A stretch of DNA of 64,000 bases from Brachyhypopomus gauderio (taxonomy: Eukaryota; Chordata; Actinopteri; Gymnotiformes; Hypopomidae): assembly GCF_052324685.1 (NCBI RefSeq), contig NC_135211.1, positions 5,034,368 through 5,098,367 of the forward strand, given 5' to 3'. This document shows, piece after piece, positions 1 through 11,729 of this stretch; positions within the stretch are counted from its first letter, which is position 1, and every line of letters begins with the position of its first letter. The position numbers were made by a program, and so were the translations under genes. A model generated the notes under the pieces. That model was not told the DNA's origin. It ran no database searches and saw only the letters and a list, made by a program, of their open reading frames with translations.

Positions 1-2957
1 ACAGCATCGAGACCTTCGAAACGCAGGTTGAACGGAGTCTGTACGTTAAGCGCTTTGTGCTGTATTAAACGCACAAATGTGTGGAAGAAGTGTGATAACA
101 ATATAGGGCTTTTCCAGCCATATAATAATATATATTGATCAGTATTCCACTAAATGCATAGTACATATCTTATTTAAGAAAATAATATTAGACCTCCCCC
201 AGTGTCACTTAAAGGGCTAAGACGCCTTGAGTGGCCAAGTGCCTGTCCGTTAGGGAATTCAGTAGTAGTCGCTACACACGCCCCCCCAGAATTCACAAAA
301 ACGTCCAACCGGCGAGGGGGACGAATCCACCGCTCAGATCGGCTCACACCGCCTGCAGGCGGGCCAGTTGAACTGGCCGGTTGCCCAGCAGGGTGGGTAG
401 GACCAACGACCGGGGGCCGCCCACAGCTCGGCAGTCGTGCCGCCACCACACATAGGTACATATTTTAAACAATTTATTAATACATTAAAGGATATCCAGT
501 TTCACTTCTCCTAAGGCGGTTACATACTGTACAGGAGCATACATACTCTACTCTGTGTATACTCTCCAAGCTTCTTATAATGGAAATATTTTACACAATC
601 TTATCATATAGCCTAGCAGTGTCCCACTGGTTTACCTTAAGAATTTTTAGACCTACCTTTGATATTGGAGAATGAAGACCTTGATAATAATGTAGAAATG
701 ACAATAGTAATCTGTCACTCGCTGTGTCCAGTTCGCGTCCTGACCGTAATGGTTGTATCGATGGCGACAGCTGGGCCTTTTATAGAGCCGTTTCGATGAC
801 GTCATACACGTATAATGACGTAACTCTCTCTCGATCTTTCTCGATCTTTCTCTTTCTCGATCTTTCTCTCTCTCACACACTCGCACACACAGTATTTGTA
901 TTCCTTTTTTATTTTTGCAATTATTGAGCTCCAAAGACAAAATTATTTTATTTATTGAACATTCGAAACAGCTGCTTAAACCTTCTACACTTCACAAAAC
1001 ATCTGCTTTGTGCACTGCAAGACATTTTAACAAAACATGGCAAACTGACAGAACACCGTTCACTTTTGGATTTTTTAACATGAGCCACTGTGTGTTTTTA
1101 ATCGGTTATAGGGCTAGCTTTATTACTGGTAAAACTATTGAAATTGTATTGATTTAATACATTGTGGCACTAAATGTGGAATAGAATGAACATATAACAA
1201 ATGATTGGCTGTAAACACGTTTCATTTATAATTTGATATGAGAAAATCTTCCACATCTGCGATGTGTGTATTTCAAGGCTTTTTACGCGTTTCCTGGGGG
1301 TGAAGAAGCCTGAAATAATATACAAAGAAACACAATCATTAACACTGAATTTTGTGACCCCTTCCGATAAAACATGTATAGATCTATTTTCTATCTGTAG
1401 TTTAATTAAAATTATATGCGCTGACTTCAGATGTAGATATACAGTTCTATCCAATTATTAGCTCCAGATGCTGATCGGTTTATGATTAACAAGAGTGCTT
1501 AACTGTTTAAATATTCACCTCATACATTATTCGTATATCGTAAAACTTACTAAGATAAGACAAACTCACTAAGATATGATGTTTACTAGCTAACCATATT
1601 TAACCAAATGCAAGCGATCACCTTGAATTTATAAGAAAATTAAGTGAAATCATTGACAAAGATTTGAAGTTGATGCATATAAATTTTGTGATAAATGAAC
1701 TGCAAGAAGACTAAACCTGTACGATGCAACCAAAAAGCGTTTTCGGAAAGTGACATCGCGTAGCTACACTATTTAGGAAACGCTGCACATTCAGAAACGA
1801 AATCCAGTCACAACTCAACGGAAGCGTTTCTGGACGAATTATTAAGCAGCGATCGCTTGGTCGATAAAGTTAAACTCTATTGCTCATTGGCAAACTACAA
1901 AACGCCGTTTAACGCATTTGGATGGACACAAAAGCGCCGTAAAACGGCGTTTTCAGAGCGGTTTTCAGCGCGGTCATCAGTTGTATGAAGGTCCGAGTGA
2001 CCAACCCTATTAGTACTACGTTAGTCCGCATTGTTTCATTGCTCAGTCAACTTAGAAGAAACACATTTTGCAGTAAATGTGTACATTATATATAGTTACA
2101 TATAGATCTCCTGCATTAGGAGCGGTAGGATTTTATCTCTATATCTTCTGTTAGCAGGTTGGCTGGGCAGAAAACATTAATCTGAGCAGGTGGGACAACG
2201 CACAGGTGAGGACAGCGGAGCTTGCATCAATTCTTTTGGCATTTACTTCATCAGAGCATTGAAGTGTTAAGATAGTTTACTTTTAAGTTCTGTGTTTTGT
2301 ATATTATATGATCAGCTAAGCTAGAAAATGTATTAAATGATAACACCGTAGAGGAGATTTGAGAGTGTTTACTACGCCTGGACAGCCTGGAACTCTGGAT
2401 CCTAGCTAACAAAATAATTAAGTATAGATTAAGTATACTTAACCTACTGTAGCAAGCTACTTCCACATTTTACAATCCCAGCGCTGTTGCGTTATTGTAC
2501 ATATTATACGTTTTAGCTGATTAGACTTTGTGGAAGGTGGTTTTACTGGGGTGACACGTCAACCAGACTGGGATTCAAGGCCCGTGGAAACGGGCTAGCA
2601 CGCTAGCTAGCTTAGCTATCTGCAAAGTCAATCTTGTAACCGCTGTTATTTATTTGTGTTCTTCACGACACACTAGTTAACCGTTTTATGTTATTAATTT
2701 TAAACACGGCAGATATGTTATATCATAGCGGAGCATGGGGCGGAGTATGGAGCGCTGGATGGACCGTCTGTCTGAATGTCTAATTGTTACTTATGTATGA
2801 AAGTGTCTGGCACTGTCGGTATGCCCACAAACCGTTGTGTCTTTCTGTGAATAGTACCATCTGAAGGCAAAAGTGTTTTTGTGTGTCAAAGCTGGTGCAT
2901 GTGCGCTAATGTTCAGTTCTCATCATGTGTTGTATCTGGAGCATAATACCCCGATAA
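1..2957. other. Block X leader, no gene recognised
   Basis: No coding exon is recognised. The stretch contains a GC-rich island at about 186-470 with unusually many CpGs, a pyrimidine-rich TCTCGATCTT run at about 826-890, and a small hairpin near 1898-1956 with arms reading AAAACGCCGTTT and AAACGGCGTTTT. The short open frames across the GC-rich island exist on both strands and look like composition effects. The stretch is repeated at 35844-38783 and 51805-54720. The GC-rich, CpG-rich part could be an old promoter or a transposon remnant; the sequence does not decide. Confidence 0.5.
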
Positions 2958-4259
2958 TACCCCGCCCAGCCCCAGTTCATGTACTACCCCATCCAGCCCC
3001 TGGTCATGATCCTTGTCCCCCTGCAACAGCAGGCTCTGCCCCCACAGCAACCAGCCACCCCCACCAAATGGGGACGCAAACAGGTAATTTATTATAAACA
3101 GGTAATTCAATTGCCACCGTCTTCAGTCTCTATGGCGACAGACAAGGTGCCAATGTGAGTCTTGTCATAAACTTCTCTGGTGATGCTCAGCAAGTGTTGG
3201 ACGTTATGATTCTGCAGAACCTGTGGACTTCAATAAGATGGTGCTGACATGTAGTCTTGTGAATCATAATGTTATATGGTGGAGTTTTCTGTAGCTCCAA
3301 TGATGGTCTTTGTCAATTTGTTATACCATGACTATTGCACTGAAGACTTAATGTCTACAGGGCTGACACTGCAGTGAAGTGACTTCAGTAATTAGGATGC
3401 CTCTAAACCTCTGATATTACAATCAGGTGTTATACTGCTGCTGTATTAACAGTGCTTCTTTTATTGAGGTGGTCTTGTATGTTGAGTTTGATTTGTAGGT
3501 GGGTGAGGGTTATTATTGGGGGATCATTATTGACAATATCCAGTAACTGACACTTCAAAGAGTAATGCAACACCTGGTTGGGTTTGTTGCATGAACTTTT
3601 GACTCTCACTTGATCCTGTTTCCCCTCGCTGCACTGTTACACATGCGTACATATACATATATAATCTTTAAAAATATTACTGATCATTAATGAAGGGCTA
3701 AAGCAAAAGAGCAAGAAAGAATAGTACAACCCTCTCTCTCTCTCTCTCTCTCTCCCTCCCCACCTTTAGATAAGGATTCAAGACCCTAATCAGGGTGGGA
3801 GAGACATCACAGAGGAGATGATTTCTGGAGGACACAGCCTCTGCACCCCCACAGGTAACACTAAAGCATACTGGCTTCCTGGCTGAAGCAGACACCTCAT
3901 TCTGAACTGGGCTGTACCACAAATATTTTCTCCTTCCAGGTGTGTTGTGGACTTGTTTTGACAATTTTGCTAAAATTCTTATAAAACAACATTATGGTAA
4001 CAGTTTTATACAGTTATAGAAAAGATATCCTACTTTACACAGACAACTATGAATTCATCACATTGTAATGCATTAGGTACATCTCCACTCCGCCTGATCT
4101 TTTTTTAGTCCTTAAACTATTAAACTGTCAACAACAGCATGTTAGAAGTCCAGCGAACAAGTTATTCAACTACGTTGGGGAAGGAACAGTGGTATTGCTG
4201 ATATATGCTCAAAGCACGTTTTAAAGCAGCAACATGAATATTCATGAGCCATCCCATTA

Positions 4260-4410
4260 GTCAAAGTCAAAGTCAAATTTATTAATATAGCGCTTTTCAC
4301 AACACATGTTGTCACAAAGCAGCTTTACAATCGTATGGGTCCAGATCCCTAATGAGCAAGCCAAAGGCGACAGTGGCAAGGAAAAACTCCCTATGATGGT
4401 GGGGTTGGAG
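4260..4410 (-). repeat. L2-like LINE 3' tail (copy A)
   Basis: Read on the minus strand, the piece ends in a GCGCTATATTAATAAATTTGAC-like tail followed by TTTGAC repeats, the usual 3' end of fish L2-type LINEs. The inner part includes the AGGGAGTTTTTCCTTGCCA stretch often found next to it. Copy A has three TTTGAC units. It lies in an intron of the eIF4G-like fragment. Confidence 0.6.
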
Positions 4411-5650
4411 TATATTTCTTATTGGTACATGGAAGTCAGTTTGAGTTAGGGATCTATTAAAACTATTACCACACTGAAAAGACTATGCAAACAAAAAAAA
4501 TCTGATTTTCAGTGAGAGATAATTCAGTACTTAAGGCTGTAGTGTCAGTGTAGTCCCAGAAGGGTAGAACCAAGACCATATTAGATGGTGCCCAGAGTTT
4601 CACTTGATTGTGCTGTGTAACTGTCGAGGGTTTTAGGGACTGACTGACCCCCTCCAGACTTCTGATCAACACCCCCACAGCCAGAAGCCACAAGCTCCAA
4701 AATCCGACCACAGGACCCCACTCCAGCCATGCCCACAGAGCAGTACAAAGAGGGTAGGAGGAAAAAAGAGAGTTTGCTACACTTGGTCATAGGAGGAAAA
4801 ATATGTTTTACAAAGCAAGAATGTTTGAGACTTCCCTCTTGCCACATGACACGTGATTAGCTAATGCTAGTTAATGCTAGCTAATGGTAGCTGAAGATAT
4901 CGGTGATCTTATGTCCTTGTATCAGTGCCACAAAAATGTACTTCATCCCAACATGCTAAAGTTGCAAATACCTGTAATTAAATAAATTAAATGTTAATCA
5001 CGTTATTAAGTTAGAAAACGTTGGCTTTTGTCTTGGTCCTGGATAAGGTACACACAAACACACACACACACACTATGTCCAAAAGTATATGGACACCTGT
5101 AATGATTGAGTTCAGGTGTTTCAGACTCACTGTCATAGATCCAGTAAAATATCAGCCCTGCTGGATCTATCCTGGTCTATTTTTAGTGGTGTCATTGTGA
5201 ATTGGAAGTATCTGAGAACAACAACAAACTACAGACAACAATGTATATGTATAACATTAGTGTATAATATGAATGAAGGTAAAGCAGGAACATGTGTGGA
5301 TGCTGTACCACACCTCAGCAGGGTTTCCCCTCATTCCCTTTCTTGTGTTCTCATTGGTTGTAGCTCAGCACTACACTCACTGTCTGAGCAGAAGATCAGG
5401 GCCAACATTGTGTTGTGGTGAAAACCCCACTATTAGTTCTGCAGGGCACTAGGGTTTTGTATGACCCAGGCCCATCCATTTCTACTTAAAACCATGACTG
5501 AGTAGCACCTTTAGGTCTAAATGTGATGATGAGCCCAATCAGAACTTAACTGTAATACCTGAGACGCACAGTACACACAGCCCTCGTTATTACACAATAA
5601 GTCACTGCTCAGTGTCTGACCTGACTTCCTGTTTGTTGTCTCCGCCCAAG

Positions 5651-5878
5651 AAGAGGAGGGTCAGAGGCTGAAGGACGAGGCCAAGGACAAGGCTCGCCAC
5701 CGTTCCCTTGGCAACATCATATTCATTTGGTGAGCTGTTCAAGCTGAAGATGCTGTCAGAGTCCACCATGCATGGTTGTGTGGTGAAGCTACTGAAGAAG
5801 CAAGTTGAGGAGAGTCTGGAGTGTCTGTGCTGCCTGGTCTCCACCATCAGCAAACACCTGGACTTGGAGAAGGCCGAG
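5651..5878 (+). pseudogene. eIF4G MIF4G exon with +1 frameshift (copy A)
   Basis: The exon lies between CCCAAG and GAG|GTAGCC. The first part reads [19 protein letters not shown], then GNIIFI. One extra T in ATTTGG (5726-5728) throws the frame into TGA at 5731-5733. After a one-base shift it continues [20 protein letters not shown] and [20 protein letters not shown], which matches the first MIF4G helices of eIF4G. The same extra T is present in copies B and C, so the break predates the duplication. The conserved lysine of the family's GNIKFIG motif is isoleucine here. MIF4G normally binds eIF4A; this exon could not supply that surface. Confidence 0.88.
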
Positions 5879-7054
5879 GTAGCCCCCCACACCCCTGCCG
5901 CATAAGGCCCCATACTGCCCTGAAAGTCACATTGTGGTCATGTTCTGCGATAAGTACTGATGTTTTGAGATTTCATATGCATAGAGATAAAATGCTTGGG
6001 TTGTGAAATAAATATGTTGCAATTGTTTTAAAGTCCAGTAAATGAACAGGGGTGGGTTTCCTGAAACGTTCGTAACTCTAAGTACTTTGTAACCTCGTAC
6101 TTACGAATATTCTTAAATTTACGAGTGTTTCCCGAAACTCTTCGTAACTTACGTCATTCTTAGTCGTTCGTAACTTAAGAATCTCCGGACCCATTCGTAA
6201 CTCACTAAGTACTTCTGAACTCGAAGCTCACGTGCAGTTCTACCTCAAAAAGTATAGAGGCGCTAATTTCACTCGCGCTGGTTTTAATCACGGCATTACA
6301 ACATTTGCGTTTATGTGTATAATTAGCCTAGTAGCCTATTTTCTTTTGAAGTAATTACATCGCATATACCACATTGTGTCAACAAAAATCAAATGTACTA
6401 CTTTGAATTATTTAGCATTAGATGATATGTTCCCAATATTTAATTAAATCTCTCCATTCATCATCATGCAGTTACTAGCATTTCATACTTTCACAATTCA
6501 TGTATTCTTTGCTAAGAAATGGATACAAGTTGGCATATTAAGCTTGTTTTAACTTGACCAATAAAATGGATCGATTAATCGGCAGCACATATAAGTATCT
6601 TGGATTAAGGCTAGCAATTGTGCTTGTGTGATGAACATGGCAGCTCTTCAGAGTATTGGCTTTGAATAGAAGATATAATTTAAGAAGACAACGTAATCCA
6701 CGAAGCCACGTATTCAGTTCGCCTGAATGCAGGATTTTGCCCTTAGCCCCACGATGCAGTTACTGACAGCCCTCCGATTTTATGCAGTGGCGGACTTAGC
6801 AATTTGGGGGCTCAAGGCAAATTTAGCTAGGGGGCCCATCAACATTAATATGCGAGAAATAATTTAGCTAATCAGGGGGCCCCTACAGTGGGCTGCAGTT
6901 GGAGGGGCTCAAGGCAGTTGCCTAGCCATGCCTTTATGCAAAGACCGCCTCTGATTTTATGCCAGGTGGGCTTCTGCAGACTGTTGGTGATGCCCACGGA
7001 CTAAGCCAAGCTGACATATATATATATATATATATAATATATATATATATATAT

Positions 7055-7897
7055 TAGTGGTGGGCCGTTAACGGCGTTCGTAAATTTGATACTCTTATCG
7101 GGCGATATAAAAATTATCGCCGTTAATCTATTCTTAAAGTTGGGTTGGGAACTGGGTCAAAATGGGTAAGCAAACTATGATGACTTTCAACTTGATAGTT
7201 TAGCTCGGCTGTATTCCTAACCAAATTGCACAGTAGGGGCGAGAACGAGTTTTCAAACCTGTGAATTACAAATCGTACGTGTGTTTACATGGATGCAGCC
7301 ACGAAGTCGCCAGGTTTGTTTCATGGAAAATTCATTTTTAGGAACGTAAAATATTACCGGAGCGGAGCTCGGAGCGGTCGTTTTCTGCATGGTCCTAGCG
7401 CTAGATTCGTCGCTATTTAAATATTTCTTTTTAACCGTTAAAACTGCAGAGGACCAAAACCGGCTTTTGAAAAAGTACCCCCCAAATTACGTCCGTGAGG
7501 TTAAATGTACTACATGTTGGCTTACATTTCAAATATCATGTTTAGCTGAATAAACATGTTATCAACCCCTTTTAATGTACAGTATGTAGGCTTACAAATT
7601 CATGTTTAACTGAATAAACCGTTGAACACGAGTAGCCTACATTTTATTGAGCATGTTTTTTTCTTCAAGTATCAAAGTAGAACAGCTTCTCAAGCAGTCA
7701 TTGATGCATTTTGGAAACAGGAGATGAGCCCCTGGTCTAATGCACCCTCTGTATTAAGAAACCCTATCTCAAAAACTGACTTTTAGTCATTACTTGGGTA
7801 GCACGCATATGAGCCATTTTAATATAGATTAATCTAGATTAATTTCAAGATTTCAGTGAGATTAATCTAGATTAAAAAAATTAATCTATGCCCACCC

Positions 7898-7900
<3 letters not shown>
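7055..7900. mobile_element. hAT-type non-autonomous element (unit A)
   Basis: The ends are TAGTGGTGGGC and GCCCACCCCTA, 846 bp apart, flanked on both sides by ATATATAT, which fits an 8-bp hAT target duplication inside a TA microsatellite. No transposase frame is present. The copy in unit C (59042-59887) has the same length. The flanking TA repeats (7017-7054 and 7901-7966) are much longer here on the right side than in C. Confidence 0.75.
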
Positions 7901-7968
<68 letters not shown>

Positions 7969-8039
7969 GCGTTTCCTAGGACCTTGCTATACATTTCCAA
8001 GGACTAGGGATGCATTACATGAAACCAAAATTGGTTTTC

Positions 8040-8240
8040 ATGCACTTGTAAACATCCGAGGAGTTGTTGGTGCAGTGGACGTCACTCTGATCCTCATACA
8101 CACTCCCAGCCTACATCTACATCTGCTGTAAAGGATCCACCAAGGCCTCTTTACAGACATTGTGGCCAAGTGGCCTGGGAGTACTCATGACTCCTTCATC
8201 TGGGCCAATTCTGGAGTGTCAGATGTCTAGGGACGGTGCA
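8040..8240 (+). pseudogene. Harbinger nuclease (DDE_Tnp_4) remnant
   Basis: Translation gives GVVGAVDVTLILIHTPS, and then after damage LFTDIVAKWPGSTHDSFIW, matching the HARBI1-type nuclease that cuts and joins Harbinger DNA. The first catalytic Asp lies in GAVD; the second would be the Asp of STHDS. An in-frame stop follows the SLHLHLL stretch and the region between the two motifs is deleted, so the protein cannot be active. The copy at 59990-60170 is nearly identical. Confidence 0.75.
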
Positions 8241-8422
8241 TTTGATGGTGGACATATCCTAGCTGACAGTGGTGATCCACTCTGAAGCTATATACTCCTG
8301 TATCAAATCCCCTGGTATCCCTTCAGTAGCTGTGGGGCCCAGTATCTCCAGTGTCTTATCCTCCTCAACAGTAAGGGAACTTGTGGACATTTGACCTCCA
8401 CCAGTCTTAACCCTTTTCCTTT
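8228..8422 (-). pseudogene. Harbinger Myb/SANT-like partner protein, partial
   Basis: The minus strand reads KTGGGQMSTSSLTVEEDKTL, then EILGPTATEGIPGDLIQEYI. In unit C the same frame continues upstream for a further 40 residues (60202-60474). It is convergent to the nuclease remnant, as in Harbinger elements that code a separate DNA-binding protein. The Myb fold itself is not in the surviving part, so the assignment rests on position. Confidence 0.45.
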
Positions 8423-10003
8423 CTTAGTTCTGTCCCCTTATTTTTGACTTGACTACAGTTTTTTGTTTTGTTTTTTTTCTGAATGTGAGGAACTTCCTCG
8501 AGCTATTGAAAACAGCAGGCTATAGTTCTCTCGACAGAAAGTTTCATTTTCTCTGCTTGTTTGCCATGGTTTTAAATAATGTATGAAAAAGAACCGGTTA
8601 TATTCAAAAAACCATAAAAGCACAAAAGTTAATTTTAACAGTACAAACGAGCAGGCTTTCTGTCTCTGCACATTCCTCTGATGCCGGTTACAACACACAC
8701 ACACAAGGACATGATTACATACTGAATCACTACATCTGCTAATCAGAAGGACATGTAGCCTACTAAATCATAATGTTCTTTTGTAATCTTAAATGACATG
8801 AGCAAAACGGCATAATTTCCCTCACACTTATGTATTTGTAACTTATATGTTTGTAACGTAATACAGGCGAACCATTGAGTCAGATCGCTATTTGTTGTGG
8901 AACGAAACACAGTTCATTTCAAGCATTTTCAAATGCTTCAGCTAAAATCCAGCACTTTTAAATCTGGAAAATGCAACATTAAAATTCAAGTATTTTCAAG
9001 TATTTCAAGCAGCCGTACGAACCCTAAAATTGGGTCTGTCCACTACAAACTCTTTTATCCTTTATATTCTTGTAAACAGCTTGAGTAGCAGCCTATTTAT
9101 TCACTCAACATGTGGATGGATAGCTAGGTTAGCTAGTTCACGTTTTGCTGTTGTACATCATTAAACCTGTAAATGTACCATGTAGCGAAACATTGGATAA
9201 TTATCCCTTCAAATAAACTTCATATGATTTTACCAGTAAAGCATGTTGTGCTCTAGTTATGTGTCTACAGAGCTAAATAACCACATTCCACCTTGCAGAG
9301 AGTAAGAGGAGATTAAAGCAAATGAAATAAAAAACAGCAAACGCAATTTCTAACACGTACGCATGTCGTCTATGTTGTCAGGTGTGACTTGTTGAGATAA
9401 TGAGTTTTTGCTTAGCAGTAACATTAGCAACAATATATTTTGCTTACCAGTAAACTTGATATTAAAGTTAGATATGAATGCTGCATAAGGTGCATTAAAT
9501 TACAAAAGTATATTCATAATTTTGGAGGGGGCATTACAAGAGTTAAGCAGCATATTAGTGTGCTCTCTGCAAAAGACAATCAGGATGTTTCACAGAATTT
9601 GAACACCTGTGCAAGTTCAAAGAATATGTTTAATCGATCATAATCGATCTTCCTGGAGTTTGGAGGAATCTCCAAGTGTATATTGCAGTCAAAATTCAAT
9701 GGATGCTGCAGTGCTACTTCTCTGTAATACTACGTAACCTTCAGACTACACAAAGCTATTTTATGATGTATTTAAAATGTATGTTTTCATCTACAAAGTC
9801 TGTTATATCGTGCTCATTTACATACATTTCAGATGTATAAATCTAAATATTGGAATATTTAGGTAAAAAATTCCAAAAATATTGTCTCTAAGGAACAACA
9901 AGCCAGTGATGTTTCATTTATATACTTACTTACTGAAACCGTTATGAACATGGCATGTAATATAATCCATTTTATCATGTATTATGTCGAAATGTATTTA
10001 ATC
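8423..10003. other. Intergenic, no gene recognised
   Basis: AT-rich sequence without a convincing exon. A short plus-strand frame at 9440-9643 contains GGGITRVKQHI and resembles the histidine half of a BED zinc finger from a hAT transposase, but the cysteine half is not preserved. The rest shows no recognised structure. Confidence 0.4.
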
Positions 10004-10387
10004 TAGGGGTGGGACGCGATTAAAAAAATTAATCGGAAGCTTTGTAATTAATTAATCGAAATTAATCGCATTTTAATCGCATTTCAGTATTTAACATGAG
10101 AAATATTAATTTAAGTTTGAATGATGAATGAATCAATGAACATAATCATAAACTTCAACATCTTGTTTATTTTTCCACCAGTCTACTACGAAGACCAATA
10201 TATGTGTAGTGTGCAGAAAACAGTTCAGAACATTGGAAATTCTGACCAAAAATGTTGTTTAATTTAGGGAGTTTTGCTCAGGATATTGGAACAATTGAAG
10301 TAAATCAGAAGATGTTTTTTAATACCATTTTAGATGGTAGACTTTCTTTAATTTCCCAGGCCTCTGCCATAGGCATCTTCATAGTGC

Positions 10388-10573
10388 CTAGAAGTGGTCT
10401 TCTGCATGCTCAAAGCAAATGACTGGATCTTCATCATCTATAGATTCATCATGTATAATATGAGCTGTCACACCAAGATCATTCTTGTTGCTAACAGAGG
10501 TCCAGTGATCCCCAGTCAGAGCCACATTTGTGGCACTCTTCACAATAACCTGTTTTAATTCTTTCCTCATCAT
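10388..10573 (-). pseudogene. hAT transposase fragment
   Basis: The minus-strand frame reads ATNVALTGDHWTSVSNKNDL then GVTAHIIHDE, a well-known block of ZBED/hAT transposases around the first catalytic Asp (the D of GDHW). It breaks off after CFEHAEDHF. The BED finger of the same protein is upstream at 11311-11492, with unrelated insertions between the pieces. Confidence 0.75.
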
Positions 10574-10608
10574 ACAGCTGCTGGATTTTCTTCGACATTG
10601 TCTTTCTG

Positions 10609-10714
10609 GGGTGAGTTTCCCAAAACGTTCTTAGTGCCAAGTACTTCGTCACCTCGTTCTTACGTACGAGGTTAAGAAGTACTTGGCGCTAAGAACGTTT
10701 TGGGAAACTCACCC
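10609..10714. mobile_element. Palindromic Harbinger-like MITE, 106 bp
   Basis: The sequence is nearly a perfect palindrome. It opens GGGTGAGTTTCCCAAAACGT and closes with the inverse, with the centre near 10662. It is flanked by CTG at 10606-10608 and 10715-10717, a 3-bp target duplication of the CWG type. The ends resemble those of the Harbinger copy at 6050, so that family may have moved it. Confidence 0.75.
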
Positions 10715-11010
10715 CTGGACGGTAGTTCGTAACTTGCATCAGTTGACGCAATTTGCAGCGCTTCTTGTAAGCATTTATCTTCGACCACAGAGAGCGGACA
10801 ACACAAATAATGTGACGCATCATGTATAAAAGCGTGCGGAGTCGCGCGCTACGGCCATTCGCGAAAGTTTAATCCAGTCTTAATGGTCCAATGAAGGTCA
10901 TTTAAAAACCAGGACGTTTCCTCACAGGATGTGAATTATGGACGTTTGGTCACCCTATCGTACTAGGAATACATTTAGCAGCTAAGTTATCATTACTGAC
11001 CTGCGCGTTA

Positions 11011-11307
11011 AGCTGGGCGTACACTGTGCGATTTTTGGCCCATTTTCAGCCGGTTTTTCACTCGTTTCGGCTCAATCGCGTGTCGTGCATCGTATAGTTT
11101 ACATAGGTAAACGAGGAACGATTCACACACGATCAGAAATCGCAGCGTCGCAAGAACATCAAACATGTTTGAAATTCAAATCGCTCCTCGTGAGAGTATC
11201 GCACTGTTGAAGCAGCTCCACGAGCCGACTCTCCCTGCGATTTAGTCGTACAGTTTGAGCTGGAGCTGAGTACACGATTTAAAATATCGCACAGTGTACG
11301 CCCAGCT
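11011..11307. mobile_element. TTA-flanked MITE, 297 bp
   Basis: Terminal inverted repeats start AGCTGGGCGTACACTGTGCG and end with the inverse. The flanks are TTA at 11008-11010 and 11308-11310. A 3-bp TTA duplication fits PIF/Harbinger-type transposition. The insertion lies directly after the HVAA of the hAT BED finger, cutting that gene. Confidence 0.8.
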
Positions 11308-11310
11308 TTA

Positions 11311-11492
11311 GCCGCAACATGTTTTGCGTTGAGGTGGTAACGAAGGGTGGAAGTGCTCCTGTGATAAGCGAACTCCTTCCTACATAAAGTGTAAATAACA
11401 CTATTTTTGTTTGTACTTCCATCTGAAAGTTTCTTATATTTAAATTTCCCATCCACCAGCGTAGCCTCTTCAGTCATCTCCATCATGATCAT
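11311..11492 (-). pseudogene. BED zinc finger of hAT transposase, damaged
   Basis: The minus strand reads KFKYKKLSDGSTNKNSVIYT, then LCRKEFAYHRSTSTLRYHLN and AKHV. BED fingers use C-x2-C and two histidines to bind transposon ends. Here the first cysteine is a tyrosine (VIYTLC), while the second Cys and both His remain. The frame runs on into the MITE at 11307, so the downstream protein is lost. Confidence 0.75.
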
Positions 11493-11644
11493 CTTATTGT
11501 GTGTCTTATCTGTATGCCCGGAACTCGCGCACTGAGAAACATTCCACGGTGCAAAAGTGTCTCCGTTAAATGCGTTAAAATGTCCTATTTTTTAATGCCT
11601 TCCTGGCAAATCTGGCAGATTTGTGGCCAATTGCCTCAGCAGAA

Positions 11645-11647
<3 letters not shown>

Positions 11648-11727
<80 letters not shown>
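11648..11727. repeat. (GT)n microsatellite
   Basis: About 40 uninterrupted GT units. It separates the hAT remnant from a different transposon end (TAGGGATGCACCGAAATGAA) that begins at 11730. Confidence 0.95.
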
Positions 11728-11729
11728 AC

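Larger units (their letters stand above)
2958..5878 (+). pseudogene. eIF4G-like gene fragment, copy A (broken)
   Basis: eIF4G is the cytoplasmic scaffold that joins cap-bound eIF4E to eIF4A and eIF3. Exons seen: 2958-3083 (PQFMYYPIQPLVMILVP, donor CAG|GTAATT); 3775-3854 ([14 protein letters not shown], the signature of the eIF4G N-terminal region, donor ACAG|GTAACA); 4681-4753 (a proline-rich exon between CACAG and G|GTAGGA, assignment less sure); and 5651-5878 (start of the MIF4G domain). The exon with the eIF4E-binding motif, present in B and C, is deleted here: only its last 14 bases before the donor remain (5034-5047). The MIF4G exon carries a frameshift. The middle MIF4G exons and the MA3 and W2 domains are absent; an AATAAA follows at 6007. 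I judge it a truncated duplicate pseudogene; eIF4G1 and eIF4G3 cannot be told apart. Confidence 0.85.
6050..8422. mobile_element. PIF/Harbinger element, truncated (unit A)
   Basis: The left end reads GGGTGGGTTTCCTGAAACGT and is preceded by CAG, which fits the 3-bp CWG target sites known for one Harbinger group. Inside are a plus-strand nuclease remnant (about 8040-8240) and a minus-strand Myb/SANT-like partner frame (about 8228-8422), the usual two-gene set of Harbinger. Homology with unit C stops at 8422, where A switches to unrelated DNA, so the right end is lost. A hAT MITE (7055-7900) is nested inside. Confidence 0.7.
10004..11600 (-). mobile_element. hAT element with BED-finger transposase, decayed
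   Basis: One end is TAGGGGTGGGACGCGATT at 10004. Two transposase pieces lie on the minus strand: a BED zinc finger (11311-11492) and a catalytic-region piece (10388-10573). The element has been broken by two later insertions, a 106-bp palindromic MITE (10609-10714) and a 297-bp MITE (11011-11307). The outer end on the right is not clear and fades before the GT repeat at 11648. Confidence 0.7.

Noticed and set aside
174-468. Overlapping open frames on both strands across the GC-rich part of block X
   Set aside because: Open on both strands because of high GC, no similarity recognised, no splice or start context; treated as composition effect.
3698-3964. Minus-strand frame with an RERERERE run
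   Set aside because: It is the translation of the (CT)n microsatellite and of the antisense of the eIF4[13 protein letters not shown] exon.
5708-5905. Frame of 65 residues ([10 protein letters not shown]...) as a stand-alone small gene
   Set aside because: It has no ATG and runs through the donor into the intron; it is the shifted second half of the MIF4G exon.
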